A stretch of DNA of 64,000 nucleotides, from NCBI GenBank assembly GCA_003952965.2, contig CM025850.1:5560150-5624149 (forward strand), given 5' to 3'. Within the stretch, counting starts at the first letter, position 1. Each line of letters starts with the position of its first letter. The notes beneath the pieces are model-generated. The model had not been told where the DNA came from and did not search any database. It worked only from the letters and a program-made list of their open reading frames with translations. Position numbers and translations under genes: made by a program. The stretch is from Morella rubra (taxonomy: Eukaryota; Streptophyta; Magnoliopsida; Fagales; Myricaceae). This document shows, piece by piece, positions 35,056 through 46,338 of this stretch.

Positions 35056-35584
35056 AACTGATCAGGTACATAGTACGAAAATGAACCGCCAATTATATAT
35101 ATATATCCACCGACATTTACCAGCCCACCAACCGTTTGCTTTATTTTTTTCAGGGCAAAAAAGTCCACACGAACTTATTAAGCTTTATCTTTGAGCGATA
35201 AAACCAACAACTTTTCGATCATGAGTACTTACCAAACGCATAATAGACGCAACTAGAACGATAACAAGAAGAAGATCAACACGCACGCACACACGCACGT
35301 TACACGTATTCCTCCAATTTTTTCACATGATTGTGCATCCTGCTGGGTTTTCTTCGCTTATGTAATTGCAAGGGCTCACATAGCAAGGTCGACCATACCC
35401 ACCACCATAACTGTCGTAGACTGGCCTCCATAGCCCTCATAATATGGGGGTGGCCGGCGGCCATGACCTTGAAAGCATGGACCCCCACCATAACCCTCGG
35501 AACATTCCCTGCAACAAGCACCAATTGGAATGCCCGGTGGTGGTGGACAAAACGGCACTACAGCAGGCGGAGGCGGCGGTTGTT

Positions 35585-35725
35585 TTGGCTTCTCAGGTTC
35601 CTTCGGCTTCTCTGGCTCCTTCGGCTTCTGAGGTTCCTTTGGCTTCTCTGGCTCCTTCGGCTTCTCTGGCTCCTTCGGTTTCGGCTTCTCAGGTTCTTTC
35701 GGCTCGGCTCCTTCGGCTCGGCTTC
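35585..35725 (-). repeat. Coding minisatellite, 18-bp KPKEPE unit
   Basis: The plus strand shows repeated CTTCGGCTTCTCTGGCTC-like units. On the minus strand this reads KPKEPE repeated about six times with small variants. Copy B of the gene has one or two units only, so the array expanded in copy A. The frameshift of copy A lies at its right edge. Confidence 0.85.
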
Positions 35726-36120
35726 GGAGGTGGTTTGATGATCTCAATGCTCTTGATGGAGTCACCACCCTTGCAGCAGATTTTTGCCTTAATCTTATCA
35801 GGAGAGCAGCATACAACTTTGATCGTCACTGTGTTATTCTTTTCGTCGTATACCTGGTCTTGTATTTCTCTTGTTCAGAAAATTCAACACCACATATATA
35901 ATAACAACTCAGACTTTTCCTCTGCGGTTTTGTTCCTTAAATCAATAGCCATGCTAAGCTAGTAAAAACTTAAAAGCACACTGACATTCATACAAATACA
36001 GATCTAGAGACAAAGAGAAGAAAGACTCACGAGGGAATTTACAGAGAACTTTCTTCACCTTCTTGTAGCAGCGATAGCACTGAAGGTCAACCTTCAGCAC
36101 CATCATCGTCGTAACCTGTA

Positions 36121-36430
36121 AGAGTAGGGAAATTCTAAGTCCATAATTTAGCTCAAAAGAATAGATCAGTCTCTAGAAAGCAAGCATGGGGATCTGTTTG
36201 ATCTGCTGCCAAAAGAATAAAATCAGCTTCTGACATGAAAGGTGACCTACAGGTGAAATAATGAAGAGCTAGCTAAGAGTAGGGAAATTCTAAGTCCATA
36301 ATTTAGCTCAAAAGAATAGAACAGTCTCTAGAAAGCAAGCATGGGGATCTGTTTGATCTGCTGCCAAAAGAATAAAATCAGCTTCTGACATGAAAGGTAA
36401 CCTGCAGGTGAAATAATGAAGAGCTAGCAG
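36121..36430. repeat. 155-bp tandem duplication in intron 1 of HMA copy A
   Basis: AGAGTAGGGAAATTCTAAG occurs at 36121 and 36276. Both units run to GAAATAATGAAGAGCTAG with only a few differences, for example TGACCTACAGG against TAACCTGCAGG. Copy B has a single unit (47566-47718). Confidence 0.92.
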
Positions 36431-36968
36431 GAGCCAAAACCAAAGTGACAACTCCAAAGATAACAACCACACACAAAAACTTGAAAATTAGACGGTAATG
36501 GTATTTTCCAATGGGTATTAAGAGAAAGAGATATAACAAAATTTGCAAACCTTTTGAATTTCCCCCATGGCTGTGCGTTCGGATCTCAACCTCAGAGGAA
36601 CAGACTGATGAAGAAGTCTAGAGCAAACCTTTATTGGAGAAACTTGAAGTGGAAGTGTGAAACAGTCTGAGATGGGAGCGACAAAGAGAGGACATAGAAA
36701 TTAGGCCAAAAAAGCATCTTTAGCAGACGTAAGCAACATACACCAGTACACTTACAGCCAATGGGAAGCTAACACGTAAGCTGTCGACGCTGAATTTCAT
36801 GGCGTCAAAAGAAATTAAAGTCGTTTTTGCATTTTGCGTAACAAAAGGGATAGTCGTTATTGTAGCGTGGGGTGGGGGGCTTCCTTCATTGCTGAGTCTC
36901 CAATATCTAGCCATGATCTGCATGTGCTGGCTTTGTTTGAACCACCGCACCTTCCATACCAATCATAA

Positions 36969-37189
36969 CAAAGATTATATTTCTAATATGTTTCGTTAGG
37001 TTCAATTATGGCCCATGCACCCTCACATGGCAGCCGTACACGTGTCCCCTAGACCCGTGCTTGAGTCTTCCTCGTATAAAGATTGGCGCTAAGTATTCTG
37101 AGGCTCACTTGCAGGAGAAAACGACTTCAGCGTCGGTCGCTAGCTGTTGTGGCGGCTGTAGCCTGTACCTGTACAATGGATCGACAAAA
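36969..37189. other. Right edge of copy A
   Basis: Sequence just beyond the end of homology with copy B; GC-richer at 37010-37180. No ORF of note. Confidence 0.4.
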
Positions 37190-38180
37190 ACGTCTTTTTT
37201 AAAAAATTGCTTTTTTTAAAAAAAAATTGCCATAAAAAACAAAAAGGGTTAAGTCACTTATATTTTAAACATGATCAATTTTCACTTTCAATTTGAGCAG
37301 AAAAATATGTAAAATAACTGGAATACCTACTAAGATAAAAGTTAACAAAATAAATCAATAGATTAATAAATAAAAATAAAAATTACTAAAATAGAGTTCA
37401 ATATTTTGTGTTTATCAAAATCAGATCAAATTTTCATTTTATATTTTTAATATTTTTAATATTTGTATTGTCATTATATCATTACATGGTTAAAACATAG
37501 TTTGTTTTTTGAAATTTATAAATTATTTTCCAAAATATAGGAGGGCCCTAAAATATATATATATTTTTTGAAATTTAGGAAGTCCTTAATTTTGGCCTAA
37601 AATAATACTCAAATTTAAAAAAATATTTAATTTTTATCTCGTTGAAATAATTTTTTATATGATTGCAAAACGATCTAGATACAACAACGTTTTCCAAAAA
37701 AAAAAAAAATCGCTACATAATTTTTACCCGCGGTCTGTTAGAAACGCTAGTCAATGTTGGAGTTTTAACAACACTTCATACAAAACGCCACTAATACTTG
37801 ATTTTTAGCAGCGGTTTTTTTTTTTTCAAATCCCTGGCAAATGTATAAGTCTTAATAGCATTTTATATAAAACGCTGCCAATACCTTCTTTTTTAAGTAC
37901 CGGGTTTATAAAAACGCTGTTAAATATCATAGTTTCCACAGTGAACTTTACATAAAATGCCGTTAATACCGTGTGTTTGCAGCAATATTATTTTAGAAAC
38001 GACGCTAGATGTCATGCACTAAAGCAATAGCGCTTCCCTAAGAAAAGGTTGCAGATGCCATGTTTTACCGGCGTTTTTATTCAAAAACACTGCAGAGTTA
38101 TACCATTTTTTACCGGCGTTTTTAGTTAGAAACGCTGCAAATATTTTGTTTCAGAAAACTATTTTCTTACGTGTGTTATA
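37190..38180. repeat. Array of AAACGCTGC-like subterminal repeats, CACTA-like
   Basis: Short motifs of the form (A)AAACGC(T/C)(G/A)... recur at 37740, 37782, 37872, 37912, 37954, 38090 and 38131, each followed by an AT-rich spacer. Some are matched by reverse forms such as ACCGGCGTTTTTA (38068, 38112) and GCAGCGG. Ordered short direct and inverted motifs of this kind are typical of the subterminal regions of CACTA (En/Spm) elements. TTTTCTTACGTGTG near 38162 resembles a decayed CACTA terminus. No transposase seen; low-confidence class call. Confidence 0.45.
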
Positions 38181-38995
38181 AGTAGCTAATCAATCATGTA
38201 AACGGACAAGGTGTTCTTAAAGTAATATTGCAGTGCTTATTACATCTACTTAAAAAGATACCATATGTATCTAATTACTAGTGAGCATTATTTACATATG
38301 ATTTTTGTACATATATAAAACAATGTAGGAGGTAATTTATATACTTTATATCAAATAAATGCATAAGAACAGTACAATACGTAGAATCGTACATAGAGTT
38401 GCATAAACTATGTATCAAGTATACCTATGTTAACTATGAGCTGTGTTAGGGACAATGTCAGGATTGGACATTAAGGGAGTTTTAATTCCGACTCAAAACC
38501 GGAATTTATTTTACTCATTTTTTGGGAATCAAAATCGTAATTGACAGAATTTTTTATATCTATTTTTTAAAAATACCTATGTTTGGATGGGTAAAAAAAT
38601 TTCTGATGAATTTTTGTTATTAGAGATAATATAGATTCTCTTAGGATTGGTTAAAAGTTTGTAAAAAAATTGTTTGAATTTGTAAAAATGTATTAGAGTT
38701 AATGAAAAAGTAATTGTGATTTTTTTTAATTGATTGCCAAACATATATTAAAAAAAAATTGACTCAGGCCAAAACGTGAGTTTTGATCCAGGTCACTTAG
38801 GACCTTATTCGGCTTCGATCCCCCATTCTCCCGAATGGCCCCTAGTCTCCCATTCTCCAAAGTCTTCAGTCCACTCTCTCTCCTTCGCCACTCATCCCAA
38901 CCCCCTAATCTCTCTCTCTCTCACACCGTTCAGGTTCCAACTACCCTAAGGTATGGTTATTTTGCTCTTAATGTAGAACATTAGATAATAGCACA
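38181..38995. other. AT-rich intergenic with a probable MITE at 38577-38750
   Basis: CTATGTTTGGATGGGTAAAA at 38578 and TTGATTGCCAAACATA near 38734 form imperfect inverted ends of a ~170-bp AT-rich non-coding element, akin to the other GTTTGG-type MITEs in this window. A CT-rich stretch, CTCTCTCTCTCTCAC, lies at 38911-38925. No gene. Confidence 0.5.
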
Positions 38996-39001
38996 AATTA
39001 T

Positions 39002-39670
39002 TAAGGGTGGGTACCAAAACTGGAACCGGAATGGGTATCCATCGAAACTATATTTTTCATTCCAATTCCTTATCTGGGTGCAACAATCTGCCACATATGT
39101 CAGAGAAACTTACTCTGGGTAAAGCAAGGCGATTGCAAGCTTCCCTTGTGTTTTGCTATATATTTCAAAGGTCTCCTACCCATCAGAAAAATGGACGCGG
39201 AATTGTTAAAGCTTTCTAATATTGAAAGTTAAGATTTGTCTATATTCAAATCTAGAAGACACTGTAAATGAAGTCAAAGTAAGAAACGAGTACACTATGT
39301 TCTCTTTTTTAGTCCGATCTTCGCAACAAGTATTCAATTTGAACTTGCATTGTTAGAGGCATGATCGCCTCCCCAAAGAGATTGGCCACAAAACTTGGCT
39401 TGATTTTGTATACAGGATCAGCCATGACTTACTCTTGGTTGATCATTAGATCTTGCACGAATATTTTAGCCTTCATCTCTACTCTCTTCTTCACTGCTGC
39501 TTCCACTGCTTCATATGTTAGCAATTCCATCAGCCAAGTCCTGTCCTGCAAGCCGCGCATTTGCCCAGCAAATGGAAAACGAAAATAACTAAGGAAAGAA
39601 TGAACGAGGCAAAGCATCAGTTGTTTTGAGCCGGAACTGGTACCTGAACCGGAACAAATGCCCACCCCTA
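39002..39670. mobile_element. Non-autonomous hAT element with 8-bp target duplication
   Basis: The left end TAAGGGTGGGTACC and the right end TGCCCACCCCTA form terminal inverted repeats of the common plant TAGGGGTGGGCA hAT type. Inner GGAACCGG/CCGGAAC blocks are also inverted. CAAATTAT flanks the element on both sides (38994-39001 and 39671-39678). The 669-bp body has no recognisable transposase. A minus-strand ORF at 39665-39429 is unidentified. Confidence 0.85.
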
Positions 39671-39707
39671 CAAATTATTAACTATGTTTTATGATTCTTT
39701 TATAGGT

Positions 39708-40190
39708 AATTATACTTATCACCCTCAAACTACCATATATTTTTCACTTTGCACCCTAAAGTACTATTTTTGTCACATTTAACCTTAAACTACCATGCCT
39801 CAATAGTTTGCACCCTCCGTCCATAATTGCTGTCAATTTAGATGAAAAACTAATCACGTGCGTCTTGCGTGACTTTTTTTCACATAATCTTCCCATTTTA
39901 CCTTTCGTTTGGTTTACCGCCAACATTCCAACTTTGGGGTGCAAAGTGAAAAAAAATAGTAGTTTGAGAGTGATAAGTGTAAACTAAACGAAGGGCAAAA
40001 AGAAAAGATCATGTGAAAAAAAAAATCGCGTGAAACGCACGTGATTGTTTTTCCGTCTAAATTGACAGAAATTATGGACAGAGAGTGCAAACTATTGGGG
40101 CATGGTAGTTTGAGGGTGAAATGTGACAAAAGTGGTACTTTGGGTGCAAAGTGAAAAGGTATGGTAGTTTGAGGGTGATAAGTGTAATTT
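39708..40190. mobile_element. Foldback (long inverted repeat) element
   Basis: The left arm 39708-39920 and the right arm ~39985-40190 are near reverse complements: CTTATCACCCTCAAACTACCA on the left against TGGTAGTTTGAGGGTGATAAG on the right, and so on inward past GTCCATAATT, CACGTGCGT and TCACATAATCTT. The ~65-bp middle holds a second copy of a right terminus (GTAGTTTGAGAGTGATAAGTGT, 39959-39980). RNA from this locus would fold into a hairpin of ~200 bp. Confidence 0.88.
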
Positions 40191-41205
40191 TTCCTTCTTT
40201 TATTAATTATTTCAGAATTTAGGGATTTGATATTAGATAATTTGGTCGAGCTTATACCTGCAAATATGTGAGTGTTATGTTTATTTGGATCTAGAAATGT
40301 AGTTTTAGTTGGTGTTTTGGGGTTTTTAGCTTGGAGGTTTTCAGATGGGAGGATTTGCAAATATTCAAGTGTTGTATATATGGGGCTTTTGCTGGATTTG
40401 ATTTTATTCGAGCAACTTTACCTTAGTCAGCATTTGGATTTTCAGAAAATTAGAATCTGGCCAAAAAAATCCACTTATTGAATCAAAATCTTTCGATTTC
40501 GGTATTTATGGGAATTTAACTGGAACTAATTTTTGGATTCAAGTGGATACATAATTGGAATCCGGTTCCATCCGTTTTGGTATCCACCTTTAATTTTATT
40601 TATTCGTATATAAAACACAAACTACCAAGATTTAGATGATTATTAAATCATGATTTTTTTCAATTTACTTTCCCAATGGAATATTTCTATTCATAAACAG
40701 ACCTAACAAGTATTTAATACTGTATAGTAAACGTCATCTGATAATTTATACAAGCAATATATAAATTTTGTAGGGCTCACATATTATCTAGCGAGAATCA
40801 CAATTCACGATTATCTTGTCTGGAGCTTCTTCTTCTTTTTTTTTTTTTTTTTTTTTTTTTTCTGCTAAACAAGACAACTGCCTTAATGTTTAATGTTTCT
40901 TGACTTCTTCCTTTATTATTTTTCCTTTTTTTTTTTGTTTATCATACACACTAATGAATCTCTTAAAATGCTAGGAAAAGAATCTCCTAAATTCGTGCTA
41001 CTTTGAAATCCGATGGTGTTTTTCGCAGCAGTCCAAGGGGTTGGTTTACTTTTGGACATGCTTGGTTTGCTCTACTCTACTTTTTCGGATACATTTGGCA
41101 TGGTGCTAGAATTTTGTCCAAGATGTTTTTGCCAGTATTAACCCAGACTTGGATGCTCAAGCCCGAAGGCTCCCGACCTTGTTCCTTGGAATGTACTTTT
41201 TTGTT
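40191..41205. other. Intergenic, includes a stray hAT end and a T-run
   Basis: GGAATCCGGTTCCATCC ... TTTTGGTATCCACCTTT at 40558-40592 is the reverse of the left end of the 39002-39670 hAT element, a solo or older end of the same family. T23 lies at ~40838-40861. No gene. Confidence 0.5.
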
Positions 41206-41465
41206 GGTGTTTGATTGCCAAAATTTGTCTTATAACCAATCCTCCTCCCATTTCTCTCCTCCTCCTTTTCTTTCTTTGGGAATATTCTTAAAATTTTAAG
41301 AATTTTGTGAATATTGAGATTTTTTGGGATTGTAAAAAATTGTTAAAATTTTGAGTGTGTTTATGTAGATGTAAGTGTGTTTGATTAGTCCAAAATTTTG
41401 AGTACAAATATGTTTGACTGGCCCAAAATTTTGATACCCCAAATTTGTGGGTTATCAAACGCTTA
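41206..41465. mobile_element. MITE with GTTTGAT-type ends
   Basis: GGTGTTTGATTGCCAAAATTTG at the left and CAAATTTGTGGGTTATCAAACGC at the right are imperfect inverted repeats around ~215 AT-rich non-coding bases. Target duplication not clear. Confidence 0.55.
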
Positions 41466-43191
41466 CCTAACGCTCCGCGTTTGGGCCTGGGGCTTTGAAG
41501 AATTAAAAAGGATCGAACTCGGAGCTCAATATCGGGGACATCAGCCTCAGGCCCACGTAGACCCGGCCGGTGCCAGTTTTCAATTACTCTTTTGACCCTT
41601 TGCCCGTTCACCAATTCCGCCTGCCGATCTTGTTCGTTATCTGATACTGCTGTCATCTTCGAGGGAGCTAGAACACAAACGGTAAAGTTTCATCAAACGA
41701 GAAAACGGGCTTCGAAATCAGCTTAGAAATCGTTTTTTCTGACAATGAATCAAGCAACCCGATGGATGAGGCTAGGGTTTAGGGTTTTCTATTTTGCCCT
41801 TTTTCTTTACCAACAGACTACTCCCGGCGAAATTGGAGGCTACACCAGTCCTTTCAAGTTGAACATTGAAGGCAACTTAGGGGACTGCTGTAAAACAGGA
41901 ACGCGAGGCGGAAATGAGGCTTTTTGGGAAGGCTTCTCTCTGATTTGATTAGGCTGGTGCAGATACCGTCCCTAACTGCCGCTCTTCGTCTGTTTCTGCC
42001 TCTGCCGTCGACGTCCTTATGATTGAGCTTTTCGCTTTCTGCTTTTGAATTTGCTGCTGCTCTGCTTAGCGCTAAAACACAGGGTGAGCAGCTCTCTTCC
42101 CATATATATGTATATATTAGCGCACTTCTATGCTAGTGATAATCCTATGTTATTTGGTTTAGAAGAAACCAAACATAATACAAAATTCTTTCCTTGTTAC
42201 GGTATTGGTTTGTTCTTTTACACGGTTGAGTCTGGGCTGCGTAAAATCCGAACATGGGCCAAACGGTCGGTTTCCGCGGTTGTTCCTTGGAGGACGAAAA
42301 TGGAGGTGTGGGATTTTGAAGGGTCGGAAAACGGAAATCCGTGAGTTGGCCGATGCCTGCCACCTAGTCTGGGGGCGGGGTGCGATGACATGCCGGCACC
42401 TCCTAGCCACCAATGACGAACCGACCAATGGCCGACAGACTGGGGGTCCAGGAGGTGTTTTGACAGCTTTCATGGCCTAACGCTAGCAGGCAAGAACTGG
42501 TTGTGAATCTGTGGAATGATGCATAAACACTACATGAATTGAAAGGAGAAAGATAAGATGCATCGCTCCAAGTAGCAAACCTGATCCCGGGTTCTAGTGG
42601 TTCAATTGTGACCTGGCACTGCATATTTCTTTCACTCAATTATTGTACGAATATACGTGACAACAAATCTGTAGCATTGTTAATCTAGTAGAATTGCATG
42701 AGTTCATTGTGGTTTCTCTAATGGCAGTTAGAGGACTCGTTGGTCTGAAATGGATACTTTTGAAACTTCACTGCGTTATCTGAAGGTTGAATTGCAGTTA
42801 TCTGAAGGTTTTGTTTTGTCATCCGTTGGCATGATGGCTAACCCATTCAACTTCTACTACAGCTTCCATCTGTTGATCGGCTCAGTCCCTGATGTGTTCT
42901 GAAAACGCCAATAGCCAATATGCTTCTCGTTTCATATAGCTTACTATAGTTGATGAAAATCTATTGTTCCAGCTGTTGTAATTGACCTAGAATAATATAT
43001 CATGGCTTGTACCTTTGATTGAAGTGGATGCCCGTCACAGCGTAGGAATGCTTCTGCTCTAGCTTGAATTTCTGCAAGTTCCATTTAGTTTTGTTGATGA
43101 TTAGATTCTACTCATTGATTTTTGTTCAAGTTTTGTTGATATTAGATAAATACATTGATTTTTGATTAGTTGAAATTATCTTTACTTACTT
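41466..43191. other. Spacer with a telo-box leader-like segment, no complete gene
   Basis: TAGGGTTTAGGGTTT at 41773-41787 is a telo-box, a motif common near transcription starts of plant translation and ribosomal genes. The surrounding GC-richer 41480-42480 looks like promoter or leader DNA, but no ORF downstream is recognisable. 42640-42839 is the plus-strand sister of the inverted segment at 33659-34017. Possibly a gene start cut off by rearrangement. Confidence 0.4.
42640..42839 (+). repeat. Sister of the inverted segment in copy A
   Basis: Reverse complement of 33659-34017 without the MITE (see that entry). It lies only ~350 bases left of the start of duplication copy B. Confidence 0.85.
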
Positions 43192-45298
43192 ACCCTTCAA
43201 AGTCTCCCTAAACAGAATACATCTTCTATACTACACATATTATATATACAAGGGCGAAGTTAAGGGTGGCCGGTGGCCTCCCAAAAATTAGGAATTTTCT
43301 TAAGCTTTAAATATTTTTGTTCTTTTTTTACGCTGACCTCTAAAAAATAATGACATTATAGTTTGGCCCTCCAAAATCATCTACATTCTCGCTTCATCCC
43401 TTAGAATATATATATATATATATGGTTTTGGACGTTATAGATTTTGATTAAAAAAAACTACTCTCCTTTTATATGAAAAAATACATCCTGTATACATGAG
43501 AGGTTTGAGTAGCCCATCGAGCCAAATTGTGCGCCGCCCTTGCATTTGCACTACGAGGTACGTAATTCATCGTCCAGTGTGGATGGTATGGGAGGCGTGT
43601 TGAAAGACCCGCGGCCCACGTAACCCCCTTTACTAGTATTATTATCATCTGTAAAATCTTTCTTCATAAATATTTAAAAAAAAAAAAGGTACTGGAAACT
43701 TTCGCGCGATATACATTTATTATGTACCCTAGTGAATGGATTTTGTTTTCGATTGGAAATGGTAATTTGTATCACAAGAGTCCTGTTAAAATCAAATTTG
43801 AATGAATTCCAAGCGTATTATTCGTTATAATTAGTAGTGACTGAATAATTCGCAATAAGCTCGAGACTAAATTTCAATTTTTTGCTTTTTTTTTTATAAG
43901 ACAATTTGTATTCTCTAATTTTTCTTTCCGAATATCGCCTCATCCTCATTTATATCGATAACTTTTCATTATATAGCTAGACTCAGTTTCTAATTAGAGG
44001 TTTCAGTGCCATTTGTGATCTTTATAGAAAACTGACACTAATTTGGAGGGAAACTCCATCATAGACGCAACATATGTCTTAGATTTTGCCCTTCCTATCA
44101 AATGGAACCCAAAAAAGCATTTCGTTTCCATTTTTCATATGAACATTATCAATATAAAAAAATTCTCATTTCCGGAGGAACATTGTAAAAAGAGTCTATT
44201 TCGTCTTTCGTGATTTTTAGACAGCCACAAATACAAAGTAGAGAAGAAGGAAAAAAATAACTTAAAATGACTGGAATTGCTAGACAATGCTGAGATATTA
44301 GAGACGTTTACAGAAAGCTGGATGTCACTGAGTTTTTTATCGGCGAGAAATAACTGGGGACCCAGCTATTGGGAGAGATGGGGCTAAGATTTGTGAAATC
44401 CTCTGTTTCAGTGTTTTTTTTTTTTTTTTGGTTTGTTGCAGTTTTCTGTTTGGCATGTTTGTTATAGATCTTGCTGCATTAATTGTGATCAAGTCCTTTG
44501 TTTTGTAGGTTGTAGATCGTTTCTGTTTTGGATTTGTTGTAGATATGTATTTACTGGTTTGTTTTCTTGTGTCCTGTGTGGTGTTTGGTGAAGCATCTGT
44601 ATAAAAGTTTTATGAATATTCAAATTTTATATGGATTGTCTCTCTGTTTGTTTTTAATGGTTATGTAGTTGGTTTTGCTATTTTTGTGCATACATATGGC
44701 GAAATGGTTTTTGATGAATTGGGTAGTAGATTATAGAGCAATAACTATTTGCAAATTGTGAATCAATGTTTAAGTAAGTTGTCAAGCGTTCATATCAACT
44801 GCTAGGAACTTGTTTGAAACCACACATAGTTTTCTTCTAGATACGATCATATTTTGGATCTACAAATCTTTTAGGTTGCTTAACATATGCTTTTTCTTGA
44901 AAAACTTTCATTCATAAAGACACTTTTAACATCCATCTAATACAACTTGAAATTCATATAACAAGATATGACAAATAAAATACGAATAGATTCAAGTCGA
45001 AAAAGAGAACAAAAGTTTACGACATCTATATCTTCCACTTGAGTATATCCATGAGCAACTAACATCCATCATTTTACTTTTGAGGTTCCAATCACATTAC
45101 AATCTGGGGAATTCAATCATACATCATTACAATAAATTCATGGGTTAATTCTTCATGCATGGTTTTCTCAATTGCAGCAACTCTATGGTCTTAGAACCGA
45201 ATTTCTTGTAGTAAAATATACTTGAATGCTTTGATCTGTACTCCAATATCTCATAACGATAACTCTTTTTTAACAGGGATATACTTGCAAACTATTAT

Positions 45299-45426
45299 CT
45301 GAAACATCAAGGAGGCTGGTTTATTGGAAAGGTGAAAAGATCAGAATGTTATCTACTTTAGTTGACTCGTTTGACCCAGTTAACTTGCGTGAAGTAGATC
45401 GGTGAAAGAATTATCTTGATACTTGC
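45299..45426. repeat. 128-bp copy-B-only segment bounded by ATACTTGC
   Basis: Copy B reads ATACTTGC at 45291-45298 and again at 45419-45426, with 120 unique bases between. Copy A has a single ATACTTGC. Either an insertion with an 8-bp target duplication in B, or an 8-bp microhomology deletion in A. No terminal inverted repeats are obvious, so deletion is the simpler reading. Confidence 0.75.
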
Positions 45427-46163
45427 TATTATATTATAAATTATGTTGATAATTTTTTCCTGATGAATGTTGGATACTTATTTGATACACGTCTATTTTA
45501 TAGAGAGGAATTCATTATGTTTAGTATAATCACGCAAATTAAACACTAAGATCCGCTGCATAGTCACAGCAATTTCCTGTTCATCCACTATTCATGAGTG
45601 GGAGTGTCTCTTGTGTTGGATCAGTTAGTGAAGGCATGAATTCTGTGATTAGTGCATGTCCGTCGAAAAATAATTTACTTTTTATTCCCAATTATTATAT
45701 AAAGGATTAATATTGTAAAAATACGATTACCTCTTATTTTTAATTGGATAAATCTGTGCTATGCAATTCAAGCTTTTTCTGGCAGTAATAAGTAACGTGT
45801 CTATGACAATCAGAGACAAGTACGAATTAGGGAGGGATCAGTACTTCTTTACTAAAATAGATGTATATATATTAAAGAAAATACCTTCTTTTTTTCTGCC
45901 CAAGAGATAATTTGTAGTCACCGATCACTAGATATATGTCATGCATATTATATATATGAATATCTTTCTATTGTAATGTGTCCAACCCATCAAACATCAT
46001 CTATATAATATATCACTGAATTTCAAGGTTAAAGGTGCGTTGTCGGTGGTCCATAGAAGATCAACTTCCTGTCACATGGAAAGTTAAGATACTGGACCAA
46101 CCACGCCAAAGATGGGACAAATTAACCGTTAATTAATTTGCTGGCTACCAAAAGAAAACGCGT

Positions 46164-46338
46164 AATGGTGTTTGGGAACAAAATTTTAGTAAAATTTTAA
46201 GAGTTGGTAAAAAGGTGAAGAGAGAGAATGAAAAAATTGAAAAAAAAGTGAGTGAAAAAGTGAAAAAATGAAAAAGAGAAAAGAATTATAATGATGATAA
46301 ATTTTAGAGGTTAAAATTTTAATTTGCCAAACGCCATT
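46164..46338. mobile_element. MITE inserted in copy B
   Basis: AATGGTGTTTGGG at the left and GCCAAACGCCATT at the right are inverted repeats. The matching place in copy A (34290 and 34733) lacks the ~170 bases between AAAACGCGTA and AATAATTTG. AT-rich, purine-rich on the plus strand, non-coding. Confidence 0.78.

Larger units (their letters stand above)
35323..36568 (-). pseudogene. Pi21-like proline-rich HMA gene, copy A, frameshifted
   Basis: Exons 36568-36551 (MGEIQK), 36115-36031 (HMA start, VLKVDLQCYRCYKKVKK) and from 35867. The HMA half continues in frame through VTIKVVCCSPDKIKAKICC and GGDSIKSIEIIKPPPKP. It then shifts frame in a repeat and stops at 35689, giving a 93-residue protein. 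The proline-rich half is open in another frame (35816-35376) with many KPKEPE units, then QPPPPPAVVP and GACCRECSEGYGGGPC. A second break near 35430, one T fewer than copy B at TAT(T)GGAGG, removes the C terminus. The DNA for the old CaaX end, CTIM and stop, is still present at 35323-35334. Either a decaying duplicate or two assembly errors; the repeat makes the first break a natural slippage site. The intact twin is at 46862-47860. Confidence 0.82.
30761..36968. repeat. Segmental duplication, copy A
   Basis: It begins at ACCCTTCAAAGTCTCCC (30761) and ends near GCACCTTCCATACC (~36968). It aligns in the same orientation with 43192-48259. Stretches of about 200 bases, for example 31740-31930 against 44219-44410, look identical by eye. 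31000-33470 has no long ORF yet is highly conserved between copies. Copy A has a ~690-bp insertion (33470-34158), a 444-bp tandem duplication, a 155-bp tandem duplication and a minisatellite expansion that copy B lacks. It carries the broken HMA gene. Confidence 0.93.

Noticed and set aside
35331..35962. Plus-strand Leu/Arg/Phe- or Ser/Ala-rich ORFs over the HMA copies (also 46808-47408)
   Set aside because: Antisense shadows of the proline-rich HMA exons; low-complexity translation.
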